From Candidatus Brevundimonas colombiensis (GTDB lineage: Bacteria; Pseudomonadota; Alphaproteobacteria; Caulobacterales; Caulobacteraceae), in contig CP119326.1 of the NCBI GenBank assembly GCA_029202665.1, positions 682,001-746,000 of the forward strand: 64,000 bases of DNA. Reading direction: 5' to 3'. Shown here one piece after another: positions 45,869 to 54,478 of the stretch. Under the pieces are notes generated by a model. It saw nothing but the letters and a program-made list of their open reading frames with translations, did not search any database and was not told the origin of the DNA. Position 1 is the stretch's first letter, and every line of letters starts with the position of its first letter. A program made the translations under genes and the position numbers.

Positions 45869-46843
45869 ATGAATAAGCTTGGATCATCCATGAACAGACA
45901 TCGCCGCCTGCCGCCCCTGGGAGCGTTGCGCGCATTCGAGGCGGCGGCCCGCCACATGAGCTTTCGCCGTGCGGCGACCGAACTGGCGGTCACGCCGACA
46001 GCCGTAAGCCACCAGATCCGCCTGCTGGAGGAGACCCTGGGCCAGCCGCTGTTCGTGCGACACGTCCGCCGCGTCGCCCTGACCGAGGCCGGAGACACCC
46101 TCTATCCGGCGTTGCGTGACGGATTCGACGCTCTGGATCGCGCGGTCGAGACCTTGCGGGAGAGGAAACGACGCCCCTCGGTGACGCTGACGGCGACGAC
46201 CCTGTTCACGGCGCGCCGCCTGTTGCCGGCCTTGGACGAATTCCGACGCCGCAATCCCGATCTGGACCTGATCCTGCACGCCAGCGACGAGATCGTCGAT
46301 CTGGCGACCGGGACCGCCGTGATCGCGGTCCGCTATGCGGCGGGGCCGTTCGACGGCCTGATCGCCGAGCCGCTGATTGTCGACCGTTTCGGCGTCCTGT
46401 GCAGCCCCGGCCTGGGGGTGAGGACCGTCCGCGACCTTGTCGGCGCCACCCTGCTGCACATCCAATGGAAGCGGCCGGGCGACGACCCCGATTGGAGCCG
46501 ATGGGCCAAGGCGGCGAACATCGCCGACCTGCCCGTCGCGATCGGCCCGCGCTTCACCGACGACAGCCATGCGCTTCAGGCTGCGGTCGCGGGCATGGGG
46601 GTGGCGATCGGCTCACTCGAGCTGGCGCGGCAGGAGATCGAGGCGGGGCTGCTCGTCAATCCCTTTGGGCCGATCCTGCCGGGCGAAGCCTATCATGTCG
46701 TCACCACGCCGAGAGCCGCGGCCGATCCCCATGTCGCGGCCGTAAAGGCCTGGCTGAGGGCCTGCGTCGCAGGCGTGACCCCCCGCGATGATCGCCCGGC
46801 GGCTCCGTCTGACGAATCAGAACCTAGCCGGCCTTCCCCGTGA
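45869..46843 (+). CDS. LysR-family transcriptional regulator, GcvA type
   Basis: A 324-residue regulator. The N-terminal helix-turn-helix (LPPLGALRAFEAAARHMSF, then ATELAVTPTAVSHQIRLLEE) and the phrase LFVRHVRRVALTEAGDTLYPAL are the GcvA/AmpR branch. The C-terminal effector domain shows AVRYAAGPFDGLIAEPL. It probably regulates the divergent azoR gene. An alternative ATG lies seven codons later at 45890. The 3' end overlaps the convergent lipoprotein gene by 20 bp. Confidence 0.92.
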   Translation: MNKLGSSMNRHRRLPPLGALRAFEAAARHMSFRRAATELAVTPTAVSHQIRLLEETLGQPLFVRHVRRVALTEAGDTLYPALRDGFDALDRAVETLRERKRRPSVTLTATTLFTARRLLPALDEFRRRNPDLDLILHASDEIVDLATGTAVIAVRYAAGPFDGLIAEPLIVDRFGVLCSPGLGVRTVRDLVGATLLHIQWKRPGDDPDWSRWAKAANIADLPVAIGPRFTDDSHALQAAVAGMGVAIGSLELARQEIEAGLLVNPFGPILPGEAYHVVTTPRAAADPHVAAVKAWLRACVAGVTPRDDRPAAPSDESEPSRPSP

Positions 46844-47279
46844 TCATCGCCGTCGGCGCCGCGCAGCCGCTGAAGGTGTCGGCGCCGATCTCGACCCGCG
46901 CGGTCAGCGGGTAGGTGCGGTCGCTCATCCCGTCCGAACATTCGGTGGCGATCAGGGTGACGTTCAGCGCCTGGTTCAGGTCGGTCGAACTGGCGAAGGT
47001 CGCGACCGTCCCCTGGATCGTCGCGCCGCGATTGGGGGCGCGCTGGGTCGGCTGATCGACGCGGGTGTAGATCAGGGCGTCGCGGGTGATCTCCACCGCC
47101 CAGAAGGGTTCCGTGCCCAGGGCGCGGACCGGCTTGCCCAGATCAACCCCGGCCAGGACGGCGGCGGCCTGGGGCTCAGGCGCGGCCTTGGGCTTGGCGT
47201 CGTCGCGGTCGTAGCAGCCCGCCAGGGACAGGCCGGCCAGAACGGCGGATGCGGCGAGGATGAGCGGGATGGGACGCAT
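46824..47279 (-). CDS. COG3650-type lipoprotein, function unknown
   Basis: A 151-residue protein with a signal peptide ending LAGCYDRD, lipidated at Cys22. The segment RALGTEPFWAVEITRDALIYT matches the small membrane-lipoprotein family with the GTEPFW motif, and ATECSDGMSDRTYPL the conserved cysteine-containing end. Its function is not established. It overlaps the LysR gene at its 3' end and is divergent from the methyltransferase gene, with 98 bp between. Confidence 0.85.
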   Translation of the reverse strand: MRPIPLILAASAVLAGLSLAGCYDRDDAKPKAAPEPQAAAVLAGVDLGKPVRALGTEPFWAVEITRDALIYTRVDQPTQRAPNRGATIQGTVATFASSTDLNQALNVTLIATECSDGMSDRTYPLTARVEIGADTFSGCAAPTAMITGKAG

Positions 47280-47377
47280 GGCGGTCTCCTCGACGGACGG
47301 CTAGGATTGGGCGTAGGGCCGCAGGTGAGAAGCCGGACCGCCTCGGTCAAGGGGCGCCGCTGGGTTATGGTGACGCC

Positions 47378-48520
47378 ATGTCGATTCGCCCGACCGCATA
47401 CGAGTTCTTCGCCGGGGGCGGCCTGGCGGGCCTGGGCATGGCCAGTCGAGGGCAATCCGGTCGAGATGGAGCCGGTCTCGACACGATCTTCGCCAACGAC
47501 ATGGATGCGGCCAAGGCGCGGGCCTTCACGACAAACCATCCGGGGACGCCGTTCCGCCAAGGCGACGTCTGGGGCCTGACGGTCGGGGACCTGCCGGGGC
47601 GGCCCGATCTGGCCTGGGCCTCGTCCCCCTGTCAGGACGTCAGCCTGGCGGGCGCGCGCGGTGGGCTGGAGGCCGGTCGGTCGGGCGCCTTCTGGGGGTT
47701 CTGGCGGCTGATGCAGGGTCTGGCGGCCGAGGGGCGCGGGCCGCGCGTGGTGGTGCTGGAGAACGTGATCGGCCTGCTGACTTCTGGTCATGGACGGGAT
47801 TTCGCCGCCGTCTGCACGGCCATGGCCGAGGCGGGCTATACGGTCGGGGCGCTGGAGATGGACGCGGCCTGCTGGCTGCCTCAGTCGCGGCCGCGCCTGT
47901 TCGTGGTCGCCATCAAGGGCGAGGCGCCGCGCGCCGACGGGCCGAGCGCCCCCTTCCATTCGGCGCGCCTGATCGCCGCCCACGCCCGCCTGCCCGAGGC
48001 GGTCAAGGCGGCCTGGGCGTGGTGGGCCCTGCCCCAGCCGCCCCGGCGCAATCTGGACTTGGCCGCCGTGCTTGAACCGGATGACGCGGTCGCCTGGCTG
48101 GACGATCCCGAGGCGATCCTGGCGCTGGCGGCGCCGCTTCATCAGGCGCGGATCGCGGCGGCCCTGGCGTCGGGCCAGCGCACGGTCGGCGCCGCCTATC
48201 GCCGGGTTCGCGTCGAGGACGGGCGCAAGGTCCAGCGGCTGGAAATCCGTTTCGACGGCCTGGCCGGCTGCCTGCGGACCCCAGCGGGCGGATCATCGCG
48301 GCAATATGTGGTGGCGTGCGACCAAGGTCGGGTCAGGGTGCGGCGGCTGACCGGGCGCGAGGCGGCGCGGCTGATGGGGGTGTCGGACGCCTATCGCCTG
48401 CCGGCCAGCGAGAGCGCGGCGCTGAAGCTGATGGGCGACGCCGTGGCCGTGCCGGTGGTGCGCGCCCTGACCGAGGGACTGCTGCTGCCCGCGCTGGCGG
48501 GGCGTCGGGCGGCGGCCTGA
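47378..48520 (+). CDS. C5 cytosine-specific DNA methyltransferase, orphan
   Basis: A 380-residue enzyme that methylates C5 of cytosine in DNA. Motif I is FFAGGGLAGLGM (10-21), motif IV holds catalytic C85 (SSPCQDVSLAG), motif VI is ENV (128-130), and motif VIII is QSRPRLF (169-175). A target-recognition region lies about 230-290, and the C-terminal motif X region ends KLMGDAVAVPVVRAL. No restriction endonuclease, Vsr or second subunit is adjacent, so it is an orphan. The recognition sequence is unknown. An array of inverted repeats follows it. Confidence 0.93.
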   Translation: MSIRPTAYEFFAGGGLAGLGMASRGQSGRDGAGLDTIFANDMDAAKARAFTTNHPGTPFRQGDVWGLTVGDLPGRPDLAWASSPCQDVSLAGARGGLEAGRSGAFWGFWRLMQGLAAEGRGPRVVVLENVIGLLTSGHGRDFAAVCTAMAEAGYTVGALEMDAACWLPQSRPRLFVVAIKGEAPRADGPSAPFHSARLIAAHARLPEAVKAAWAWWALPQPPRRNLDLAAVLEPDDAVAWLDDPEAILALAAPLHQARIAAALASGQRTVGAAYRRVRVEDGRKVQRLEIRFDGLAGCLRTPAGGSSRQYVVACDQGRVRVRRLTGREAARLMGVSDAYRLPASESAALKLMGDAVAVPVVRALTEGLLLPALAGRRAAA

Positions 48521-48540
48521 CCGGACCTGACCGGCGGCCC

Positions 48541-48646
48541 TTGCACCCGTGAAAAGGGTGCAATTCCAGGACGGAAAACGACCAACACACTGTTTTCACG
48601 TATGTTTTGATTGCACCCAAATTGCACCGTGCAATTTGGGTGCAAT
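48541..48646. repeat. Nested inverted repeats after the methyltransferase gene
   Basis: TTGCACCC (48541-48548) pairs with GGGTGCAA (48556-48563). A 17-bp perfect inverted repeat with CCG centre spans 48610-48646 and contains the same TTGCACCC/GGGTGCAA core. CGTGAAAA (48548-48555) is the reverse complement of TTTTCACG (48593-48600). This occupies the first half of the 295-bp gap 48521-48815; the second half shows no recognised feature or convincing gene. It may terminate the methyltransferase transcript or bind a protein. Confidence 0.85.
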
Positions 48647-48815
48647 TTCGGGGCGTCGTCGGCGTAGCGGGTGGCGATGTCAAAGACCGGACGACGATCC
48701 TAACACCGCCTGAGCGCCCGATAGGTCGAACGCCGCTGCTCGGCCACAAACCGTTCAAATCGCTGGACTTGCTTGCGGCCGATAGGATGGCGGGCGGACG
48801 CGGGCCGCCCGCCGG

Positions 48816-49175
48816 TCAGCGCTGGACCCACTGGCCCTGGGCGTTGCGATACCATTGGCCCGACGAGATGCGCGGCAACAGCTGGGCCTCGAACATCCGG
48901 GCGCCGGCCACGTCGGGCGAGGTTCCGGCGTCGGTCGCGCTGCGGGCGTAGGCGGCGCGGCGGCCGGCGTTGGTGGCGTCCACGGCGGCGCGCAGACCCG
49001 CATCCGAGGTCGGGGTGCGGAAGCCCAGATAGCCGTCGGCCTGTTCGCCCACGACGCCGGCGGACTTGGCCTGGTCGATCTGGGCCTTCTGGGCGCTGGT
49101 CTGGGCGATGGCGGCGCCGGCGAAACCAAGGGCGGCGAGGGCCGCGCCGACGACGAAGATTTTGCGGAAGGTCAT
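48816..49175 (-). CDS. ydbL: YdbL-family (DUF1318) periplasmic protein
   Basis: A 119-residue protein with a signal peptide ending GFAGAAIAQ. The mature chain AKSAGVVGEQADGYLGFR and the C-terminal YRNAQGQWVQR are typical of YdbL. In E. coli it belongs to the ydbH-ynbE-ydbL operon that supports lipid movement between membranes; its exact role is unclear. AAAGGA ten bases before ATG 49175 supports the start over an in-frame ATG further upstream. ynbE is 29 bp upstream on the same strand. Confidence 0.88.
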   Translation of the reverse strand: MTFRKIFVVGAALAALGFAGAAIAQTSAQKAQIDQAKSAGVVGEQADGYLGFRTPTSDAGLRAAVDATNAGRRAAYARSATDAGTSPDVAGARMFEAQLLPRISSGQWYRNAQGQWVQR

Positions 49176-49204
49176 GTCAGCCTGTCCTTTCAAGAAAGCG
49201 GCGA

Positions 49205-49393
49205 TCAGAAGAGGTTGGGATTCTGCTGCAGCAGTTGCTGCAGCTCCTGGTCCAGGCGGACGCGCACGTCGGCGTCCAGCTTGGCGTAGATCTGGATCGG
49301 CGCAACCTCCAGACGGATGGTGGGGGCGCAGGCCGATACGGCGACCACGACGGCTCCAAAGCCAAGGCCCGCCAACTGGCGCTTGTTGATCAT
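49205..49393 (-). CDS. ynbE: YnbE-family small lipoprotein
   Basis: A 62-residue lipoprotein. The signal peptide ends VVVAVSACAPT (Cys22). The mature part TIRLEVAPIQIYAKLDADVRVRL followed by DQELQQLLQQNPNLF is the YnbE pattern. In E. coli YnbE is an outer-membrane lipoprotein that interacts with the C-terminus of YdbH and is thought to form the outer end of a lipid conduit. Start ATG at 49393. Confidence 0.88.
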   Translation of the reverse strand: MINKRQLAGLGFGAVVVAVSACAPTIRLEVAPIQIYAKLDADVRVRLDQELQQLLQQNPNLF

Positions 49394-49508
49394 GACGTAG
49401 GCTCCGGTTCGGCCAAGGTTGATAAGGCTGAATAGCACGCCGAGGGGTGAACGCGCGCTGAATGGCGACGATCCCCCGACATTATCCCGAACACGATCCA
49501 CGACGCGA

Positions 49509-52500
49509 TCATGGCCGGCCCGCCCGGACAGTCGCCGGGCCGGTCTGCGGATCCGGGGCCTGAGCCGGCTGATCCTGGGCCTGCTGGCCCTGACGGGCGC
49601 GGTTGACCGCCATCAGGTCCGAAATCAGTTGGTTGGCGTTCAGGGTCGTGTCCAGCGTCAGATCGATCTGGGTGTTGGACGGCAGCGGCAGTTTGCGGTT
49701 CAGGAAGCTGCGGCTGATCAGTTCGGACAGGGTCAGACGCAGTTCCTGACGCTTGGGCGGATCGTGGCGGCCGCGAATGTGGAACAGGACCGCCATCCGG
49801 CCGCCGTCCAGGCTGTTCACATCGGCGCTGAGCTGGTCGAAGGACAGATTCTCCATGGCCTGATAAGCCAGATCCTCGACCATGTTCTCCGACACCTCCT
49901 GCCCCCCGCCGCTGGCCGCGACGTCGGTCAGGACCTCGCGCTTGATCGACAGACGGCCGGGCTGGACGGCCTCCAGCTTGCCAGCGGTGATCTTCAGGCC
50001 GCGCTTGGGATCCATGATGAAGGGCAGCCGGCCCGAGACCACCGCGTCCAGCAGCACCTTGTCGTCGAAGCCGGTGTCGGCGATCACGTCGCCCAGTTGC
50101 ACCCGGTCCAGCACGATGACGCCGCTATAGGCCTGGGTCGCGTCCAGCGGCACGGTCAGAGGTTCGACCGAGATGGTCCCGCCCCCGGCGACGATCTGGG
50201 CGCCGTCGATGATGATGCCCGCCTGGTCGATGGCGAAGGTCAGGTCCAGAGCCGTGACCTGCGCGCCGACCGACAGGCTGTCGGCGGTCAGATGCTGGTT
50301 GGGGGCCGTGATCAGGGGGGTCAGGCTGGTGAAGGCGATGTCGCCCTTCAGCCCCTTCACCGCGCCGGCGGGGCTGACGAAATCCAGGCCGGGCGTGGTC
50401 AGCCGGCCGCTGGAGGTGGGTTCGGCGTCCTTGGTCCAGTCGAAACGGCCCTCGAACCCGACCGAGCCCTCGACCGGCGACTGGATGAAGTCGGCGACCA
50501 GGGGGCTGAGCATGGCGGGCTGCAGGCTGTGTTCGGCGAAGGTCACGTTTGGCGCGGCGATGGCGATGCCGCCCGCGCCGGTGCGACCGTCGTGCGCCAG
50601 GGTCAGACGTCCCAGGCCATAGGCGGCGGCCTGACCCGTGCCTTTCAGGTCGAAGGCGCCGCTCCAGCGTTCGTTGGCCAGGGCGATCTCGCCGCTGGCG
50701 GCCAGCGGTTCGAACCGTTCGGGGGTCTCGGCGTCGATCACCCGCCCGTCCGCGACGCTGGCCCTGAGACCTATGCCCGACTTGGCCCCATCGACCGTCA
50801 GGCGGCCGGCGGCGTCGGCGAACCGCATCCCCAGGAAGGGCGCCTGGGCCGACAGCCGGTCGAAACCGGCCGAGACGCGCCAGACCCCATCCTTCGACGT
50901 CAGCAAGGGCCCGGCGTCGGGGCACAGCCGGCCGGCGACCTGTTCGACGTCGTTCTCGTCCATCTCCAGCCGTTCGACGGTCACATCAACGCAGTCGCGG
51001 GCGACATAGGTCAGGCGGCCGTCGGCCAGGGCCAGGACGCCCCGCGTGCGGGCGTCGATGCCGCGCGCCAGGTCGAAGTCCAGCCGCGCCCGGCCGTCCA
51101 GCGTCGCCTCGAAACCGCCCTCGGTCAGACGCCAATCCGGCACGGCGACCGCCAGTTCTGGCAGGCCCTTGCCGCGCGTCGCCGTCAGCGTCAGGGCGCC
51201 GCCGCCCAGCCGACCCGGCTCGGCCTGATAGACGCCCTGGCCCGCCTGAGCGACCGTCAGCACCCCGCCGTTGGCGGGCGCCAGCGTCACCGGGCGCGGC
51301 AGTTGCACCGTCGTCCCGCCCGAGCCGGTCGAGAACCGTATGGACGGGGCGTTCAGGGCGAAGGCCGACAGGGCGCGCTTCATCTCGCCCAGCTCGACGA
51401 TGTCGTCGCGCGCGGCCGGGCCGAACAGGGGCCAGGCCCCGTCCGCCGCCCGCAGCGCCCCTTGGGCGTCGATGTGAACGGCGCCGTCGCTGACCACATC
51501 CAGGTCCAGGTCGGCGCGGCCCCGCTTCAGGGCCAGGTCGCCGAAGCCGAAACGGTCGAAGACGGCGGTCAAGGGGCCGGTCGCCTCGAAGGCCGCATCC
51601 TTGCCGCCCAGGGTCAGGCCGCCCGACGTCAGGGTCAGGTTCTGCACCTGGGTCTGGCCCGAACGGGCCGAAGCGGCCGTCAGCGACAGCGGCGTCTGCA
51701 CACTCCAGCGCAGGGCGTCGTCGCGCGAAATCTTGACCTGCGCCTGGCGCGCCGACGCCGAAACGGCGCCGGCGGCAAGGTCGGCCCCCTCGACCGCGCG
51801 GGCGGTCAGGCGGGCGTCGGCGGCGCCGTCCAGACGGAAGGTCTCGATCCAGCCGGACACCACCCCGTCGAACCGCGCGGTCAATTCGGCGCCGCGCGCC
51901 CGGGCGGACGGCGCGCCCAGGACATCGCCGGTCAGATGCGCGTCAAGCACCGCGCGCCCGTCGCCGCGCCGCGTCTTCAGGTCCGGATAGGGCAGGTCGC
52001 CGGTCAGGGTCAGGGCGGCCCCCTGCCCCTGCGCGGCCGGGGTTCGGAACCGGTCGGCGGTCGCGTTCAGCTGCACGGCCACGCGGTCGCCCGTGGTGGT
52101 CAGGTCCAGGGCGGCGGCCAGACCCGACGCCTCGACATCGCCGCTCTTGAGCGCGCCGTTCGGCAGGCGGGCGGCCAGACGCATCAGCTTGCCGTCGTCG
52201 ACCCGCGCGTCGGCCAATAGGTCGATGGTTCCGTATTCGGTCGACAGCCGTCCGCGCCCGCCCTCGACGATCACCAGGGGCCCTCGGGAATCCGGACGCG
52301 GCGGACCGCCCGTGAACTCTTTCACCAAGGGATCCAGCGACCCCAGGGACAGCTTGCCGCCCTTCCAGCTGGCGCGGACCACGGGGCGGACCAGACGGAT
52401 GCGGCTGGGGGCGACGCCCAGGCCCGACCTGGACCAGGGCATGGCGACGGCGTAGTCGACCTCGGCCCGCTCCACCGTCACGTCGGGATTGTTCGGATCG

Positions 52501-52778
52501 CCGATGCGGATACGGCCGACAAAGCCGTCCAGCTCGACCCGCTCGACCTCGACATCGGCGGGGATGCCGCGCTGGTCCAGCCAGCCCACCAGCACGTCGC
52601 GCGCCACCGCCCGCCGGTTAAGATACAGCAGAACCGCCGCCACGCCGATCAGCAGGATCAGGATCAACGCGACCGTCGCGGCGACGCGCACGGCCCGGCG
52701 CGGACGTCGCGGTCCGGACCCGGGCTTTGGTCCCGGCTTGGGCGAAGGAACGGCGGAGGATGCGGTGGCGTCGGTCAA
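49509..52778 (-). CDS. ydbH: YdbH-type AsmA-like intermembrane lipid transporter
   Basis: A 1089-residue protein. A short basic N-terminus is followed by one membrane helix (about 30-50, VAATVALILILLIGVAAVLL) and a long periplasmic chain of repeated beta strands, ending in the YdbH family domain (VDLDLTL-like DLTLDTTLNANQLISDLMA near 1040-1060). In E. coli YdbH acts with TamB and YhdP, overlapping in moving phospholipid to the outer membrane. The C-terminal Gln/Pro tail is less conserved. The ynbE and ydbL genes follow, 115 and 29 bp apart. Confidence 0.9.
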   Translation of the reverse strand: MTDATASSAVPSPKPGPKPGSGPRRPRRAVRVAATVALILILLIGVAAVLLYLNRRAVARDVLVGWLDQRGIPADVEVERVELDGFVGRIRIGDPNNPDVTVERAEVDYAVAMPWSRSGLGVAPSRIRLVRPVVRASWKGGKLSLGSLDPLVKEFTGGPPRPDSRGPLVIVEGGRGRLSTEYGTIDLLADARVDDGKLMRLAARLPNGALKSGDVEASGLAAALDLTTTGDRVAVQLNATADRFRTPAAQGQGAALTLTGDLPYPDLKTRRGDGRAVLDAHLTGDVLGAPSARARGAELTARFDGVVSGWIETFRLDGAADARLTARAVEGADLAAGAVSASARQAQVKISRDDALRWSVQTPLSLTAASARSGQTQVQNLTLTSGGLTLGGKDAAFEATGPLTAVFDRFGFGDLALKRGRADLDLDVVSDGAVHIDAQGALRAADGAWPLFGPAARDDIVELGEMKRALSAFALNAPSIRFSTGSGGTTVQLPRPVTLAPANGGVLTVAQAGQGVYQAEPGRLGGGALTLTATRGKGLPELAVAVPDWRLTEGGFEATLDGRARLDFDLARGIDARTRGVLALADGRLTYVARDCVDVTVERLEMDENDVEQVAGRLCPDAGPLLTSKDGVWRVSAGFDRLSAQAPFLGMRFADAAGRLTVDGAKSGIGLRASVADGRVIDAETPERFEPLAASGEIALANERWSGAFDLKGTGQAAAYGLGRLTLAHDGRTGAGGIAIAAPNVTFAEHSLQPAMLSPLVADFIQSPVEGSVGFEGRFDWTKDAEPTSSGRLTTPGLDFVSPAGAVKGLKGDIAFTSLTPLITAPNQHLTADSLSVGAQVTALDLTFAIDQAGIIIDGAQIVAGGGTISVEPLTVPLDATQAYSGVIVLDRVQLGDVIADTGFDDKVLLDAVVSGRLPFIMDPKRGLKITAGKLEAVQPGRLSIKREVLTDVAASGGGQEVSENMVEDLAYQAMENLSFDQLSADVNSLDGGRMAVLFHIRGRHDPPKRQELRLTLSELISRSFLNRKLPLPSNTQIDLTLDTTLNANQLISDLMAVNRARQGQQAQDQPAQAPDPQTGPATVRAGRP

Positions 52779-53100
52779 ACGGGTCGATCGGCAGCTTTTG
52801 ATAAGGCGTTGCGACCACCTTCGTCATCCTGACCTGAAGCACAAGATCAAAGCACGACCATGGGTCGAAAGCCGCGGATGCATGGCCGCCAAGCTGGGCG
52901 AGAAAGGGGCGCGGCGACGTCTGCTGCCACCCGCCGGATCCGAACAGGGTAAGCGCCGCGTTAACGCTTTGTAACAGTCTGCTTCCCAAAATGAGTCGAG
53001 CAGGCTATAGGACCGCCTTTCGCGCCACGGGCGATGGGCGCGAACTTCGAGAACGAGTAAAGCTTTGGCGCCGCTTGGCGTCGCAATACGACGGGGACCG
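52779..53100. other. 322-bp intergenic region between divergent ydbH and M23 genes
   Basis: No convincing gene. It contains a 10-bp palindrome GCGTTAACGC (52958-52967), immediately followed by TTTGTAAC. Together these give TTAA-N7-TAAC, one base from the TTAA-N7-TTAA pattern bound by the cell-cycle regulator CtrA in related bacteria. This is suggestive only. The ATG at 53101 lies about 130 bp downstream. Confidence 0.5.
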
Positions 53101-54456
53101 ATGGCTCAGTTCGACCCACGCCGCCAGCCTATGCGCCTGGCGCCGCACGCGCTTACCGCCGCAGCCGCGATCTCCGTGGCGATGATCGCGGGCAGAGCCT
53201 ATCAACCCGCCCAGGCCGAAGAAGTTCCCGCCATGAGCTCGGCCCAGATGGCCGCCATGGAAGCCAAGGCCTTCGCCGCCGCCAACGCCCCCGCCGGCCT
53301 GACCGCCCCGGAAGCCGTTCCCGTCCAGATTCGTCGCGGCGAGACCTTCGAACAGGCCGTGCGCCGCACCGGGGTCGCCCCCGAGGAAGCCAGCGCCGTC
53401 GCCGCCACCGTCGCCAACGCCTTCGACCTGGCCGACCTGCGCGCCGGTCTGAAGTTCGAGACCGCCATCGCCCGCCCCCGCGACGGCCGGGGCGACGCCC
53501 GCCTGATCGGCCTGACCATGCGCACCGGCCCGGCCAGCCAGCTGACCGTCTCGCGCAGCTTCGACGGCGCGCTGCGCCTGCGCTCGCTGGAGGAAAAGGT
53601 CACCCACGAGACGGTGGTGCTGAAGGGCGACGTGGAGCGCAGCCTGTCGGCCAGCGCCCGCGAACTGGGCGCCACCGCCTCCATCGTTCGCTCGGCCAGC
53701 CGCCTGTTCGCCACCAAGTTCGACATGCAGCGCGACATCCGCGCCACCGACGAATTCACCATGGTCTTCGACCGCGACGTGACCGAGGCCGGCCGCACCG
53801 TCAATGTCGGCGACCTGATGTACGCCGAACTGCGCGGCGTGACCTTCTATCGCTTCACGCCAGCGGGCGCCAAGGAGCCGCAGTTCTTCGACGCCAACGG
53901 CAAGAACCTGCGCTCGGCGATGATGCGCACGCCCCTGCAGAGCTTCCGCCGGGTGTCGTCGAGCTTCGGTTTCCGCACCCATCCGATCTCGGGCTACAAG
54001 AAGATGCACCAGGGCATCGACTTCGCCGCCACCACCGGCACGCCGGTCGTGGCGCCCGCCGACGGGGTGGTGGTCGAGGCGCGGCGCTGGGGCGGCTATG
54101 GCAACTGGCTTCGCATCCGCCACAACAACGGGCTGGAAAGCGGTTACGGCCACCTGTCGCGCTACGGCTCGGGCATCCGCGCCGGCCAGCGGGTCAGCCA
54201 GGGCCAGATCGTGGCCTATGTCGGCTCGACCGGCGCCTCCACCGGGCCGCACCTGCACTATGAGCTGTGGCGCGGGGGCCAGCGGATCAATCCGGCGGGC
54301 GTACGCACCCAGGAAGGCACCGAGCTGGCCGGCGCCGATCTGGCCGCCTTCCGCGCTGAAAAGAGCCGCATCGACCGCATCATCGCCTCGGGCGGCCAGA
54401 AGCGTCCGGCGTTGCAGCAGGCCTCGGCCGAGGGCCTGCGTCCCGCGCGCGGCTAA
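53101..54456 (+). CDS. M23-family peptidoglycan endopeptidase (LytM domain)
   Basis: A 451-residue envelope protein with an N-terminal membrane anchor or signal (about 15-35). A LysM-like segment (RRGETFEQAVRRTGVAPEEA) precedes a long linker. The LytM metallopeptidase domain near 285-410 carries zinc ligands H303 and D307 (HQGIDF) and the HLH motif H384-L-H386 (GPHLHYELW), so it is probably active rather than degenerate. It likely cuts peptide cross-links during growth or division. The start at 53101 was preferred over one 12 codons upstream, which precedes a weak site. Confidence 0.9.
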   Translation: MAQFDPRRQPMRLAPHALTAAAAISVAMIAGRAYQPAQAEEVPAMSSAQMAAMEAKAFAAANAPAGLTAPEAVPVQIRRGETFEQAVRRTGVAPEEASAVAATVANAFDLADLRAGLKFETAIARPRDGRGDARLIGLTMRTGPASQLTVSRSFDGALRLRSLEEKVTHETVVLKGDVERSLSASARELGATASIVRSASRLFATKFDMQRDIRATDEFTMVFDRDVTEAGRTVNVGDLMYAELRGVTFYRFTPAGAKEPQFFDANGKNLRSAMMRTPLQSFRRVSSSFGFRTHPISGYKKMHQGIDFAATTGTPVVAPADGVVVEARRWGGYGNWLRIRHNNGLESGYGHLSRYGSGIRAGQRVSQGQIVAYVGSTGASTGPHLHYELWRGGQRINPAGVRTQEGTELAGADLAAFRAEKSRIDRIIASGGQKRPALQQASAEGLRPARG

Positions 54457-54478
54457 AATTCGTTTCGAAAACCCGGTC

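Noticed and set aside
48607..48951. Plus-strand frame from the inverted repeats into ydbL
   Set aside because: Mostly antisense to ydbL, and the start lies inside the 17-bp inverted repeat.
49419..52220. 933-codon plus-strand frame across the ydbH gene
   Set aside because: No start context, no motifs, and the ydbH protein on the other strand matches its family along its whole length.
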